DNA of 52,653 bases, from contig DAORDK010000009.1 of assembly GCA_035345935.1 (NCBI GenBank), forward strand, positions 1 through 52,653. The letters are read 5' to 3'. This document shows positions 35,957-45,187 of this stretch, one piece after another (the first letter of the stretch is position 1; each line of letters begins with the position of its first letter). The position numbers were made by a program, and so were the translations under genes. The notes under the pieces are model-generated. The model searched no databases. It was not told the DNA's origin and saw only the letters and a list, made by a program, of their open reading frames with translations. This stretch comes from SSSZ01 sp035345935. Its GTDB lineage: Bacteria; Pseudomonadota; Gammaproteobacteria; Burkholderiales; Rhodocyclaceae.

Positions 35957-36535
35957 TCAGCGGACGCTGATTTCGACCCGCCGGTTGAGCGGTTCGGCCA
36001 CTCCGTCCGGGGTGGCAATCGCCGGCTCCCGTTCGCCGCGGGAAGATACAGCGATGAGGTCGGCGGGGATGCCGGCTTCCACCAGGATCTTGCTCACGGA
36101 ATCCGCCCGGGTGCGCGCCAGAATGTCATTGTCGGCCACCGATCCGACCCGGTCGGCGTGGCCGATGACCTGGACTTCCGGGGCACTGCGGGAGACGAGC
36201 TGGGCCTTGATACGGTCGAAACTGGCCATCGATTCCGGAGTCAGGGTATCGGTACCCTCAAGAAAATAGACCACAAAACTGACCGGGCGCTCGGGCAATG
36301 CGGACAAGGTCGTCCCATACAGTTCTCCGACCTCGCCGGAAGATGTCGCGGTCCGCGAAAGTACGAAAGGGCGACGGGTTGCCGATGCGTAGGGCTGATC
36401 GAGGCGGTGCTCGACCCCCTGCCAGCGCACCACCACTTCACTCGGGCGGCCATCCTTAGAGGGCAGCAAGACGACGCGCTCGCTGGCACAACCGGCCAGC
36501 GCGAGAAGGATGCCTAGGCTGAAGCAAAGTCGCAT
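35957..36535 (-). CDS. OmpA-family lipoprotein
   Basis: The 192-aa product has a lipoprotein signal with lipobox LAGC (Cys16). An 80-residue linker is followed by a C-terminal OmpA/Pal peptidoglycan-binding domain containing VIGHADRVGSVADND, NDILARTRADSV and PLNRRVEISV. It anchors to the outer membrane and probably grips peptidoglycan. It starts two bases after the FecR gene, so the two form an operon facing the phosphatase gene tail-to-tail. Confidence 0.88.
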   Translation of the reverse strand: MRLCFSLGILLALAGCASERVVLLPSKDGRPSEVVVRWQGVEHRLDQPYASATRRPFVLSRTATSSGEVGELYGTTLSALPERPVSFVVYFLEGTDTLTPESMASFDRIKAQLVSRSAPEVQVIGHADRVGSVADNDILARTRADSVSKILVEAGIPADLIAVSSRGEREPAIATPDGVAEPLNRRVEISVR

Positions 36536-36536
36536 G

Positions 36537-36989
36537 TCACTCCTCCGGCCTGCCGATCACTTCGATGATGAATTCAGTTCCACGCACGCCCAGGATGCTG
36601 GTCGGTGTGCGGAAGCGGACGGATTCCGGCGACTCCTTGGCAAGCTTGCCCGAGACCACCGCGACGGTGCCTCGCTGGACCGTGGCCTCCAGTTCTCCGG
36701 CATGGGTCGTCGTATCGAACGCGAAGCGATCCAGGATCAACAGGGCGTTGGGGCCCGCCGAAAGCAGGGTATTGTCCCGCAGGGTCAAGCCTACGGAACC
36801 GTCGCGGCCGGTTCGGACTTGATCGTTGACCTCGACCGTGGTTCCCACCGGTGCCGGAATCCGCGTCCCCGACCGCTCGATCGTGACGTCGCCCCGACTG
36901 GACTTGACGCGACCGGCGTATTCGCCGGCATGGACAGCGACCGCTGCGGTGGCCAGGACGACGGCCAGCAGGCAATGTGATCTAATCAT
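36537..36989 (-). CDS. FecR-domain periplasmic protein
   Basis: The 150-aa protein is a signal peptide (about 1-22) plus a single FecR domain (SRGDVTIERSG, then GDVR-like strands, ending LGVRGTEFIIEV). Classical FecR proteins are transmembrane regulators of sigma factors; here there is only a secreted domain and no cytoplasmic tail, so it is more likely a structural or sensing partner of the OmpA lipoprotein or the CHASE2 sensor (inference). ATG 36989 lies 27 bases from the divergent kinase gene start. Confidence 0.82.
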   Translation of the reverse strand: MIRSHCLLAVVLATAAVAVHAGEYAGRVKSSRGDVTIERSGTRIPAPVGTTVEVNDQVRTGRDGSVGLTLRDNTLLSAGPNALLILDRFAFDTTTHAGELEATVQRGTVAVVSGKLAKESPESVRFRTPTSILGVRGTEFIIEVIGRPEE

Positions 36990-37016
36990 GAAATCTCCCC
37001 CGGGGATTCGCGACGC

Positions 37017-37418
37017 ATGGTTGCTCATTCTACGGAAATTTCCGTTCCCGCGCGCCTGACAGAACTGCCCTGCCTCCTGGCAGCCGTGGATGCCTGGGCG
37101 GCCATCGTCGGAATTCCTCCAATTGCCGTCCAGCGTATTCATTTTGCCGTCGAAGAGTTGTTTACCAACACGGTGGATCACGGTTTCCGAGCCGAGTCCG
37201 ATCTGCCGGTCACTCTGGCTCTGGCGGCAGACGGCGGGGGCATCACCCTGCGTTATGTCGATCGGGCGCCCCCCTTCGACACCAGCCGTGTCCCTGATCT
37301 CGCGCCGGAAGCCGAGCGCATCGGCGGCTACGGGCTCAAGGTCGTGCAGACCATGGCCAGCGCCTTCCGCTATCGGTTTGCCAACGGCGCCAACGAGACT
37401 GAAATCGAGTTCCGCTAG
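37017..37418 (+). CDS. RsbW-like anti-sigma regulatory kinase (HATPase_c_2)
   Basis: The 133-aa GHKL-type domain has the N box in FAVEELFTNTVDHGF (Glu and Asn for Mg-ATP) and the G2 loop GGYGLKVVQTMA. This is the fold of SpoIIAB/RsbW serine kinases that bind a sigma factor or other target and phosphorylate STAS antagonists. It is encoded divergently from the FecR/OmpA pair with only 27 bases between start codons, so promoters must overlap. The STAS antagonist and PP2C phosphatase lie 1-4 kb upstream, completing the triad. No sigma factor is adjacent. Confidence 0.88.
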   Translation: MVAHSTEISVPARLTELPCLLAAVDAWAAIVGIPPIAVQRIHFAVEELFTNTVDHGFRAESDLPVTLALAADGGGITLRYVDRAPPFDTSRVPDLAPEAERIGGYGLKVVQTMASAFRYRFANGANETEIEFR

Positions 37419-37489
37419 AGGCAACCGACATCCGCTCCGCCGAGCGGTCGTTCCCCGCGACCCCAGGCGGCAAGGCGAGCGACCCCACC

Positions 37490-39952
37490 CTACCCCCGCA
37501 ACGCCTCGGCAGGCGGAACCTTTAGAAGCTTTCCCAGGGCCGCCCAGCCGATGCCCGCGGCCAGCACTGCCGTGACTGCGGACGCCAGAGGAAAGATCAG
37601 GGGATCGGGGCTCAGTTCGAGTTGGAAAACCTGTTTGGCGATGATTCCGCCGAGGAGCGCGGCCCCGGCTGCGGCGAGCAAACCTGCCAGGGCGCCGACT
37701 GCGGCTAATTCCGCTACCAGGGCTGCCGCCAGTTGCTGCCCGCGGGCACCGAGGGCGCGCAGGACGGCGAATTCCTGCCGCCGTTCGGCGAACTCCCCAG
37801 CCAGCGCGGCATAAAGGACCGCGAGCCCAGCTGTCAGCGTGAGGCCAAAGACGAGCTCGACTGCGATGGCGACCTGGCCGATGACGTCCCGGAATTGGGC
37901 GACGAGGGCACCGACGTCGATCACAGTGAGGTTGGGAAAACGCTCCACCAGCGCTGCCGCCACCCCATTGCCTTCGGGAGGCAGATGAAAGCTGGTGATG
38001 TAGCTGGCAGGCTGGGTCTCGAGAACCCCCGGGGGGGTCAGGACGAAGAAATTGACCCGCATGGAATCCCAGTCCAGCTTGCGCAGCCCGACCACGCTGA
38101 ACGAGAGCTCCTGCCCGGCGATGCGAAAATCGAGTCGATTGCCCACCTGTATCCCCAAGGTCCGGGCGAGACCCTCCTCGACCGAGGCGACGCGATGGCC
38201 GACATCGCCGTCGGAGAACCAGCGGCCTTCACTCGTCCGATTGCCGGGCGGCAACGCCATCCGCCAGGAGAGATTGAATTCGCGGTCGATGAGGCGCTGG
38301 GCCCTGTCGTCTTCGGGATAGTCGGCGGGAGTCACCGGGCGGCCGTCAATGGCGATGAGTCTCCCGCGCACCATGGGCGCCAATTCGACCGCGAGCCCTT
38401 GTCCGCCCAGCCAGGTCGATATGGCCGCGGATTGCTCCGGCTGAATATTGATGACGAAGCGATTGGGCGCATCGGCCGGGGTCGCTCGCTGCCAGGCGTC
38501 GATCAACTGGCCGCGGGTCACGGTGACCAGAAGGAGCGCCATGACCGCCAAGGCCAGGGCAACCACCTGGACGGTGGCCATCGCGGCGCGGCGGTTTAGG
38601 GCGGCGATTCCGCGCCGCCAGCCGAAGCGCTCCCCCCGCGGCCAGTGGGCCAGCAGGGCAATGATTGCGCGGGCGGCGAGCGCAAAAACCGCCGCGGAGG
38701 CGAGGAAGCCTCCGGCTGCCAGTGCTCCCAGGCGAAAATCCCGCGCTACCCAGCAGACCAGCCCGGCCAGAGTGGCTGCGCCCAAGCCCCAGGCGGCGAG
38801 CCACGAGCTTTCCGGAGGTCCGAGGTCGCGGCGCAGAACCCTCAGGGTGGGCACTCGGCGCAGCCGCAGCACGGGGGGCAGCCCGAACCCCAGGAGAAGC
38901 ACCGCGGCGACTCCGCTGCCCTGGACGACGGGGAGCGCCGAGGGCAATGGCAGATCGTCCCCCAGCAGGCCGGCCACGGTACCGTGCAGGGCGAACTGGA
39001 TCGCGTAACCCACGGTGCTGCCAAGGGCTGCAGCCAGAGCCGCAAGGAAAATGAACTGACCCAGGTAAAGCCGCAACAGCCTGCCCTGGGTGGCACCGAG
39101 GCAGCGCAGCACCGCACCGGTGTCCAAATGGCGCTGACCATAGCGCCTGGCCGCCAGAGCGACTGCGGCGGCGGACAGGATCGCCGTGGCCATGGCTGCA
39201 AGTCCGAGGAAGCGGCGAGCGCGATCAAGGGTATTGCGTACCTCGGGACGGGCATTTTCGGCGTCTTCCAGGCGCTCGCCGCGCCCAAGGACCGTGGCGG
39301 CCCAGGATCGAAACCCACTCACCGCGACTTCGCTCCCCGCCACCAGCAGGCGATAGGCGATGCGCGCGCCGGGCTGCTCCAGCCGGGTTGCCGGGAGGTC
39401 GGCAAGGTTCATCAGGAGCCGCGGCGCAAAGGCGAAGAAATTGGCACCGCGATCCGGTTCCCGGGCGAGTATTCCGGCGACCCGCAAGTGCGCTTCGCCG
39501 ACCTCGACGAGCTCTCCCGTGCGGACGCCCAACTCGCTGGCGAGACGCTCTTCAAGCCAGAGGGTACCCGGTCCGGGCGCCGGCACACCGGCTTCCCCTC
39601 CGGCAAGCACCAGTTGACCCCGCAGCGGGTAGAGATCGGAAACCGCCTTGATCTCCGCGAGGCGCGGAACGCCGGAAGCCCGAACCATGCTCGGGAAAAC
39701 GCGGGTCTCGGCGACCGCCAACCCTCTCCGGGCGGCTTCCTCGGTCAGCGCGGGGGGCCACGGATGGTCCGCGACCAGCAGCAGATCGGCTCCCATCAGA
39801 CGGCGCGCCTCGCGCTCGAGGGCAAGTCGAACCCGGTCGGTGAGAAATCCCACCGCCGTGACGGCAGCGACTGCCAGGATGGTGACGGCCAGGAGCAGGC
39901 GGAGCTCAGGCGCCCGGAGCTCGCGCAGCAACATCCGCCCCGCGAGGCTCAA
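37490..39952 (-). CDS. ybbP: FtsX-type ABC transporter permease, YbbP-like
   Basis: About 820 aa with the double-FtsX layout: one N-terminal helix, a large periplasmic MacB-like domain, four helices mid-protein, another periplasmic domain, and three to four C-terminal helices with the RRQEFAVLRALGARGQQL signature. YbbP normally pairs with ATPase YbbA, but no ATPase gene is adjacent. The start is uncertain: TTG 39952 overlaps the upstream stop (TTGA) and has GGAG six bases before it, while ATG 39934 is an alternative. Role probably lipid or envelope export. Confidence 0.85.
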   Translation of the reverse strand: MSLAGRMLLRELRAPELRLLLAVTILAVAAVTAVGFLTDRVRLALEREARRLMGADLLLVADHPWPPALTEEAARRGLAVAETRVFPSMVRASGVPRLAEIKAVSDLYPLRGQLVLAGGEAGVPAPGPGTLWLEERLASELGVRTGELVEVGEAHLRVAGILAREPDRGANFFAFAPRLLMNLADLPATRLEQPGARIAYRLLVAGSEVAVSGFRSWAATVLGRGERLEDAENARPEVRNTLDRARRFLGLAAMATAILSAAAVALAARRYGQRHLDTGAVLRCLGATQGRLLRLYLGQFIFLAALAAALGSTVGYAIQFALHGTVAGLLGDDLPLPSALPVVQGSGVAAVLLLGFGLPPVLRLRRVPTLRVLRRDLGPPESSWLAAWGLGAATLAGLVCWVARDFRLGALAAGGFLASAAVFALAARAIIALLAHWPRGERFGWRRGIAALNRRAAMATVQVVALALAVMALLLVTVTRGQLIDAWQRATPADAPNRFVINIQPEQSAAISTWLGGQGLAVELAPMVRGRLIAIDGRPVTPADYPEDDRAQRLIDREFNLSWRMALPPGNRTSEGRWFSDGDVGHRVASVEEGLARTLGIQVGNRLDFRIAGQELSFSVVGLRKLDWDSMRVNFFVLTPPGVLETQPASYITSFHLPPEGNGVAAALVERFPNLTVIDVGALVAQFRDVIGQVAIAVELVFGLTLTAGLAVLYAALAGEFAERRQEFAVLRALGARGQQLAAALVAELAAVGALAGLLAAAGAALLGGIIAKQVFQLELSPDPLIFPLASAVTAVLAAGIGWAALGKLLKVPPAEALRG

Positions 39953-42024
39953 GAGCCGCTCCAGCGTATCTCGAACTCCCGCGCGTCTACCGGCTGACCA
40001 TGGAGGAAGCCTTGCAACTGGCGGCACCCCAGATTGCGTAGAAAAGCTGCCTGCTCGGACGTTTCGACTCCTTCGGCGACTACTTCCAGAGAGAGGCTGC
40101 GGGCCAGCGCCATCACCGTGGTAATGATGGCTTCATCGCCCCGGCTCTTGCCGATTCCGGCGACGAAGGAGCGATCGATCTTCAACTGCTGGATGGGCAT
40201 CAATTTGAGGTAGCTCAGCGAAGAATACCCCGTCCCGAAATCGTCGATCGCCAAGCAGATGCCGAGGGAGCGGAGGCGATCGAGTAGCACGATGGCGTTA
40301 TCCACCTGCATGACCACCGATTCGGTGATTTCCAGCTTGAGGCGGTGGGGTTCGAGCCCCGTTTCTTCCAGAATCGCGGTCAGCATGGCGATGAACTCGG
40401 GACGCTCAAGCTGCTTGACCGAAAGATTCACGGAGACCTGGGGCAAATCGAAGCCTTCAGCTTGCCAGGCCACGACCTGACGGCAGGTTTCGCGGAGCAC
40501 CCAACTGCCAAGGCCGACGATCAATCCGGTTTCCTCGGCGACTTCGATGAAGCGGGCAGGCGGAACCTCGCCCAATTCAGGGCTGTGCCATCGCACCAGG
40601 GCCTCTGCCCCGGTCAGCCGGCCGGTATCGGCATCCACTTGCTGCTGCAGGAAGACCTCGAGTTCGCCATTCTCCCGCGCCCGACGCAGAAGATTTTCCA
40701 GACGAACGCGCTCCCGGATTCTTTCGGTAATGTCTGCCGTATAGAAGTGATAGTGGCCCCGACCGGCGTGCTTGGCCCGATACATGGCCGAATCGGCATT
40801 GCGCATCAGGGCACCGACGTCCTCGCCGTCATCCGGGAAGAGGCTGATACCGACCGATGCCGAAAGATAGAGCTCGTGGCCGGCAATCGTGAAGGGCCGT
40901 TCAAACGCGGCAATGATTTCCCCGGCCAGCGTGGCCGCTTCTTCCCTCCTCTTGACCGCTTCCATGAGGCAGATGAACTCGTCTCCACCGAGCCGGGCCA
41001 GCATGTCGATGAGCCTCACGTGCTCGGAAAGGCGGGTCGCCACCGCCACCAGAAGTTCATCCCCGATGGTATGACCGAGCGAGTCATTGACCTGCTTGAA
41101 CTGGTCGAGATCGATGAACAATACAGCCAAGCGCTGGCTCCGGGGGGCCGCATCGGCAGCGCTTTCGCCCAAACGCTCGACGAATCGCCTGCGGTTGGGC
41201 AAGCCGGTCAGGGGATCGTGGTAGGCCAGATAGTTGAGCTTGCTTTCCGCCTGCCGGCGTTCTGCGACCTCCCCCTCCAGAAGGCGGTTGGCGCGCTTCA
41301 GTTCGGCGGTCCGCTGCTCCACCTGGATCTCAAGCGTTGCCCGCGCCGTTTCCAGCTTGGCGTCCTGGATACGCAGGATTTGATGGGCTCTGCGAACGAC
41401 AAGGAATTGAAGGAGATAGAGCACGGAAAACACAGCGACCACTCCGGCAGTCACCCACCACAGATTGCGACCGAGTTCGGAGGTAAAGGGGCTCACGTCC
41501 TGGCGGATTTCCACCACCGCATCGAGTTCGCCAGCCTCATTCACAAAGGGTACGAAGGTCGTCAGGACGTCCTGTCTTGGCGATGCGCCGTGGTCGGGTT
41601 CGCCAGCCATGAGCGCCGTAGAATCTCGCCCGCCGAGAGCCACCCGGAACGAGGCGTTCTCGCCGATCGACTGTCCCACCTGGGCGACATCGGTCGCAAA
41701 AACAGTCATTCCCAGGCGGTTGTATATCCTGAGATCGACGACTCCGGTGCCCTTCAGCAGAGTTGCCAGTCGCTCACGGAGCACCGCGCCGCCTTTGGCG
41801 GAGCGCATTTCGGCCGGTTCCCTTCCGTAGGACCGGCGTATCTCCTCGGCGTAACCGGTCCACAGAGAATTGCGGAAAACCTGAGCAATGGCGAGATTGC
41901 GATCGGAGGCCAAACTCGCCATCTGACGCATGGACACTTCCCGGTACAGCGGACCGAGCGCCCCGGCGGCGAGAACCACCAGGATGAAGCTGAGGATGGA
42001 AAAGTAGCGGGAGAGGTTGAACAT
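39949..42024 (-). CDS. Membrane GGDEF-EAL c-di-GMP protein
   Basis: The 691-aa protein has two transmembrane helices (about 8-27 and 190-210) flanking a periplasmic sensor domain, and a coiled coil (about 218-262). An intact GGDEF (346-350) is followed by an EAL domain with EALVRW (474-479), EITES (565-569), DDFGTGYSS and EGVET. Both catalytic sites look complete, so it may make and degrade c-di-GMP depending on signal. It starts at the base where radA ends (TGATG), so it is co-transcribed with radA. Confidence 0.94.
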   Translation of the reverse strand: MFNLSRYFSILSFILVVLAAGALGPLYREVSMRQMASLASDRNLAIAQVFRNSLWTGYAEEIRRSYGREPAEMRSAKGGAVLRERLATLLKGTGVVDLRIYNRLGMTVFATDVAQVGQSIGENASFRVALGGRDSTALMAGEPDHGASPRQDVLTTFVPFVNEAGELDAVVEIRQDVSPFTSELGRNLWWVTAGVVAVFSVLYLLQFLVVRRAHQILRIQDAKLETARATLEIQVEQRTAELKRANRLLEGEVAERRQAESKLNYLAYHDPLTGLPNRRRFVERLGESAADAAPRSQRLAVLFIDLDQFKQVNDSLGHTIGDELLVAVATRLSEHVRLIDMLARLGGDEFICLMEAVKRREEAATLAGEIIAAFERPFTIAGHELYLSASVGISLFPDDGEDVGALMRNADSAMYRAKHAGRGHYHFYTADITERIRERVRLENLLRRARENGELEVFLQQQVDADTGRLTGAEALVRWHSPELGEVPPARFIEVAEETGLIVGLGSWVLRETCRQVVAWQAEGFDLPQVSVNLSVKQLERPEFIAMLTAILEETGLEPHRLKLEITESVVMQVDNAIVLLDRLRSLGICLAIDDFGTGYSSLSYLKLMPIQQLKIDRSFVAGIGKSRGDEAIITTVMALARSLSLEVVAEGVETSEQAAFLRNLGCRQLQGFLHGQPVDAREFEIRWSGS

Positions 42025-43385
42025 CAGTCGGCCAGTTCCCGGATTCGCGCCACCGCTTCGTCGACCCGGTCCACTGCCACCACCTCGAGGCCGGGAATGG
42101 CCTGCCGGGGTCGATTGGCGGCCGGGATGAGGGCGCGGGTGAAACCCAGCTTGGCCGCTTCCTTAAGGCGCTCCTGCCCACGGGGAGCAGGCCGGATTTC
42201 CCCCGCCAAGCCAACCTCACCAAATACAACAAGTTTACCTTGTAATGGTTTGTTTTTAAGCGATGAAACGATAGCCAGCATCACCGCGAGGTCGGCCGCC
42301 GGCTCGCCGATTCGGACTCCACCGACGGCGTTCACGAACACGTCCTGGTCGAAGCAGACGACTCCCGCGTGGCGATGCAGGACCGCCAGAAGCATGGCCA
42401 ATCGCTGAGGATCGAGCCCCACCGTCAGCCGGCGGGGATTGCCGTGGGCTTCGTCCACCAGCGCCTGAATTTCCACCAGCAAGGGCCGCGTGCCTTCCTG
42501 GGTGACCAGAATGCAGGAACCCGCAACATCTTGCCCATGCTGGGACAAAAACAGGGCCGAAGGATTGCTTACCTCTTTGAGGCCCCGCTCGGTCATGGCG
42601 AAGACCCCCAGTTCATTCACCGCCCCGAAGCGATTCTTGCAGGAGCGGACCAGTCGGAAGCTCGAATGGGGGTCGCCTTCAAAATAGAGCACCGTGTCGA
42701 CGATGTGTTCGAGGACCCGCGGCCCGGCCAACGCCCCCTCCTTGGTAACGTGGCCGACGAGGATGACGGTGATGCCCAACTGCTTTGCCAGGCGGGTGAG
42801 TTGGGCAGCGCATTCGCGAACCTGGGCGACCGAACCGGGAGCGCTGGTCAAGGCGTCCGACCATAGCGTCTGGATCGAGTCGACGACCGCGACGCGGGGC
42901 AATTCGGTACGCAAAGCAGCGAGAATGGCTTCGAGATTGATCTCTGCCAGCAGCGGCAGACTACCGGTCGCCAAACCCAACCGGCGAGCGCGCAGCGCGA
43001 CCTGTTCGCCGGACTCTTCGCCACTGACGTAGAGCACTCGCTGGTCCTGGGCGAGGGCCGCAAGCGCTTGGAGCAGAAGGGTACTCTTGCCGATGCCCGG
43101 ATCGCCACCGATCAGCACGACGCCCCCGGGGACCAAACCCCCGCCCAGGGCGCGATCGAACTCGCCGATCCCGGTGGTGAGCCGTTCCGCCTCCCGCGCC
43201 TCGATGGCCGCAAGGACCCGCAATTGGGACGCCGGTGCCACCGCCTGGAAACGGCTCGCCGAGGATGGCTCTGCCACTGTTTCGACGAGGGTATTCCACT
43301 GGCCGCAGGCCGGACACTGGCCCTGCCACTTGGGGCTGACCCCGCCGCACTCGGTACACGAATAGATCGATTTCGCTTTGGCCAC
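42024..43385 (-). CDS. radA: DNA repair protein RadA
   Basis: The 453-aa protein has an N-terminal four-cysteine zinc finger (C10-x2-C13 ... C24-x2-C27), Walker A GGDPGIGKS (93-101), the RadA-specific KNRFG (250-254) and a Lon-like C-terminal domain. It promotes branch migration in recombination. The start is GTG at 43385. A short gap (four bases) separates it from the upstream membrane-protein gene. Complete. Confidence 0.95.
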   Translation of the reverse strand: MAKAKSIYSCTECGGVSPKWQGQCPACGQWNTLVETVAEPSSASRFQAVAPASQLRVLAAIEAREAERLTTGIGEFDRALGGGLVPGGVVLIGGDPGIGKSTLLLQALAALAQDQRVLYVSGEESGEQVALRARRLGLATGSLPLLAEINLEAILAALRTELPRVAVVDSIQTLWSDALTSAPGSVAQVRECAAQLTRLAKQLGITVILVGHVTKEGALAGPRVLEHIVDTVLYFEGDPHSSFRLVRSCKNRFGAVNELGVFAMTERGLKEVSNPSALFLSQHGQDVAGSCILVTQEGTRPLLVEIQALVDEAHGNPRRLTVGLDPQRLAMLLAVLHRHAGVVCFDQDVFVNAVGGVRIGEPAADLAVMLAIVSSLKNKPLQGKLVVFGEVGLAGEIRPAPRGQERLKEAAKLGFTRALIPAANRPRQAIPGLEVVAVDRVDEAVARIRELAD

Positions 43386-43389
43386 GATG

Positions 43390-44106
43390 CTAGAAAATGG
43401 AATTGATCGCCTGGAAAACCGTCACCGCCTCCGGATTCAGCCTTTTCAGCAGCCAGGCTAAGCCGAAGGCTCCGGTCGCGAGCAGGAGCCAGAACAACCA
43501 GCTGGCCCGCATCGCTCCGCTGACCCAGGACGATGCCCCGCCCCCGGCCACCCGCACCATCCCCACCGTCAGGACCGCCTCGACCGCCGCTTCCAGAAGC
43601 GCCGCAGACGCGGCTCCGAGGAAACCTCCGATGATCCACCAAAAGACGAGCGCCGCAAGGGCGATGACGGCCGCCACGATGGCGAATCCGACGGCTGGCA
43701 GGCATCCCTCGGCATCGATCGAAGCGAGTTCCCCGATTCCGGACACTCCGTCTGCCACCGTCTCGGCCTTGTCGAGAAGATTGCCTTGGGCCGATGCCTG
43801 CGTATCCCGAATCCTTTCCGTTCCTTCGCCCGGCCGCCCGGGATCCAGGCGGACCTTGACGGCGTCGATCCCGGTCAATCGGAGCCAAACCCCCACCAGA
43901 GCAAGAAATACCGCATAGGCGATCAGCACGATCAGAGGCAGACGGAGTCGCAGATCGGTAATCCCAAGCCGTAGGAGCACATGACTCGCCAGGGCACCGA
44001 CCAGAAAGCTTGCCGCGAGAACCAGGAATGTCTGAGATCGGAGCCAGCCCGCACCGCCCAACCGCCTTTTGAGGTAGCGGCGCAAGGGTTGGCGGTCATC
44101 GCTCAT
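43390..44106 (-). CDS. Membrane protein of unknown function (238 aa)
   Basis: About five to six transmembrane helices are visible: two early (about 25-45, 55-75), then after a soluble loop (about 80-125) a Gly/Ala-rich pair (about 128-175) and one near the end (about 198-218). The loop contains the AEGC segment. No conserved family is recognised. The start overlaps the alr 3' end by 11 bases, so it belongs to the alr-radA transcription unit. Confidence 0.7.
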   Translation of the reverse strand: MSDDRQPLRRYLKRRLGGAGWLRSQTFLVLAASFLVGALASHVLLRLGITDLRLRLPLIVLIAYAVFLALVGVWLRLTGIDAVKVRLDPGRPGEGTERIRDTQASAQGNLLDKAETVADGVSGIGELASIDAEGCLPAVGFAIVAAVIALAALVFWWIIGGFLGAASAALLEAAVEAVLTVGMVRVAGGGASSWVSGAMRASWLFWLLLATGAFGLAWLLKRLNPEAVTVFQAINSIF

Positions 44107-45187
44107 CGACGACCTCGACCGGCACCCGTGGAGCCAGGGCGCAAAAAAGCTCGTAGGCAATCGTACCCGCCGCCGCGGCCACATCGTCGGCTGCGACGGT
44201 TCCTCCGAGCCCACGGCCCCATAGCGTTACCGGCGATCCGGGAACAGCCTCGGGGATGGCACTCAGGTCGCACGCCAGCATGTCCATCGAGACTCGTCCC
44301 AGGGTGCGAGTGAGGCGGCCATGGACGGCGATGGGGGTCCCCGTCGGGGCATGGCGGGGATACCCATCGCCGTATCCGCAGGCGACGATGCCCACCCGAA
44401 GCGCTTCCGGCGCCACGAAAGTGCGGCCATAACCCACGGCTTCCCCGGCGGCCACGTCGCGCACCGCAATCAATTGGGAGGTCAGGCTCATCACCGGCGC
44501 CAGACCCAAGCTCACGGCGCTGACTTCCGCAAAGGGGCTCGCGCCATAGAGCATGATGCCGGGCCGCACCCAATCTCCCCGGGATTCCGGATAACGCAGC
44601 AAGGCGGCAGAGTTGGCCAGACTGACGGCGCCGCGCCAATCCGGGACCATGGCGCGGAAGCGGGCCATCTGCCCGGCGACGCCAGTGGGCCCGTCGGCGT
44701 CGGCAAAATGGGTCATCAGAGTGACCCGGGTCGGGTCCAGAGTCGCCAAACGAGCCCGCAACCAAGGCAGATCGGCATCGCCGAAACCCAGCCGGTTCAT
44801 GCCGGTATTGATTTTGATGTAAAGAGGCGGCAAAGGGCGGCCGGCGGCTTCGAGCAACGCAAATTGCTCGCGGCAATGCACGACCGGGATGAGCCCAAGC
44901 TCGACAGACAGCCGGGCATCCCGTTCCGCAAAGACCCCCTCGAGCAGCAGGATCGGCTCATCAACCCCAGATTCCCTGAGTGCTGCGCCAACTTCCGCTT
45001 CGAGAACCGCGAATCCGTCGGCCCCCGGCCGCAGCGCCTCGATGGCGCGCCAAAGGCCGTGCCCGTAGGCATCCGCCTTGATCACCGCCCAGGCTTGCGC
45101 ACCCTTGGCCGCGGTCTTGGCAATCCGATAGTTGGCGGCGAGGGCAGCCAGGTCGATGCGGGCGCGAATCGGCCGGGCAAGCTTCAC
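44096..45187 (-). CDS. alr: Alanine racemase
   Basis: The 363-aa PLP enzyme has Lys37 in AVIKADAYGHG forming the internal aldimine. The opposite-face catalytic tyrosine lies in AVGYGRTF, and a conserved SMDM(L) motif near the C-terminus. It supplies D-alanine for peptidoglycan. GTG 45187 overlaps the LysR stop (GTGA) and gives the family N-terminus; the longer frame is shadow. Confidence 0.95.
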   Translation of the reverse strand: MKLARPIRARIDLAALAANYRIAKTAAKGAQAWAVIKADAYGHGLWRAIEALRPGADGFAVLEAEVGAALRESGVDEPILLLEGVFAERDARLSVELGLIPVVHCREQFALLEAAGRPLPPLYIKINTGMNRLGFGDADLPWLRARLATLDPTRVTLMTHFADADGPTGVAGQMARFRAMVPDWRGAVSLANSAALLRYPESRGDWVRPGIMLYGASPFAEVSAVSLGLAPVMSLTSQLIAVRDVAAGEAVGYGRTFVAPEALRVGIVACGYGDGYPRHAPTGTPIAVHGRLTRTLGRVSMDMLACDLSAIPEAVPGSPVTLWGRGLGGTVAADDVAAAAGTIAYELFCALAPRVPVEVVDER

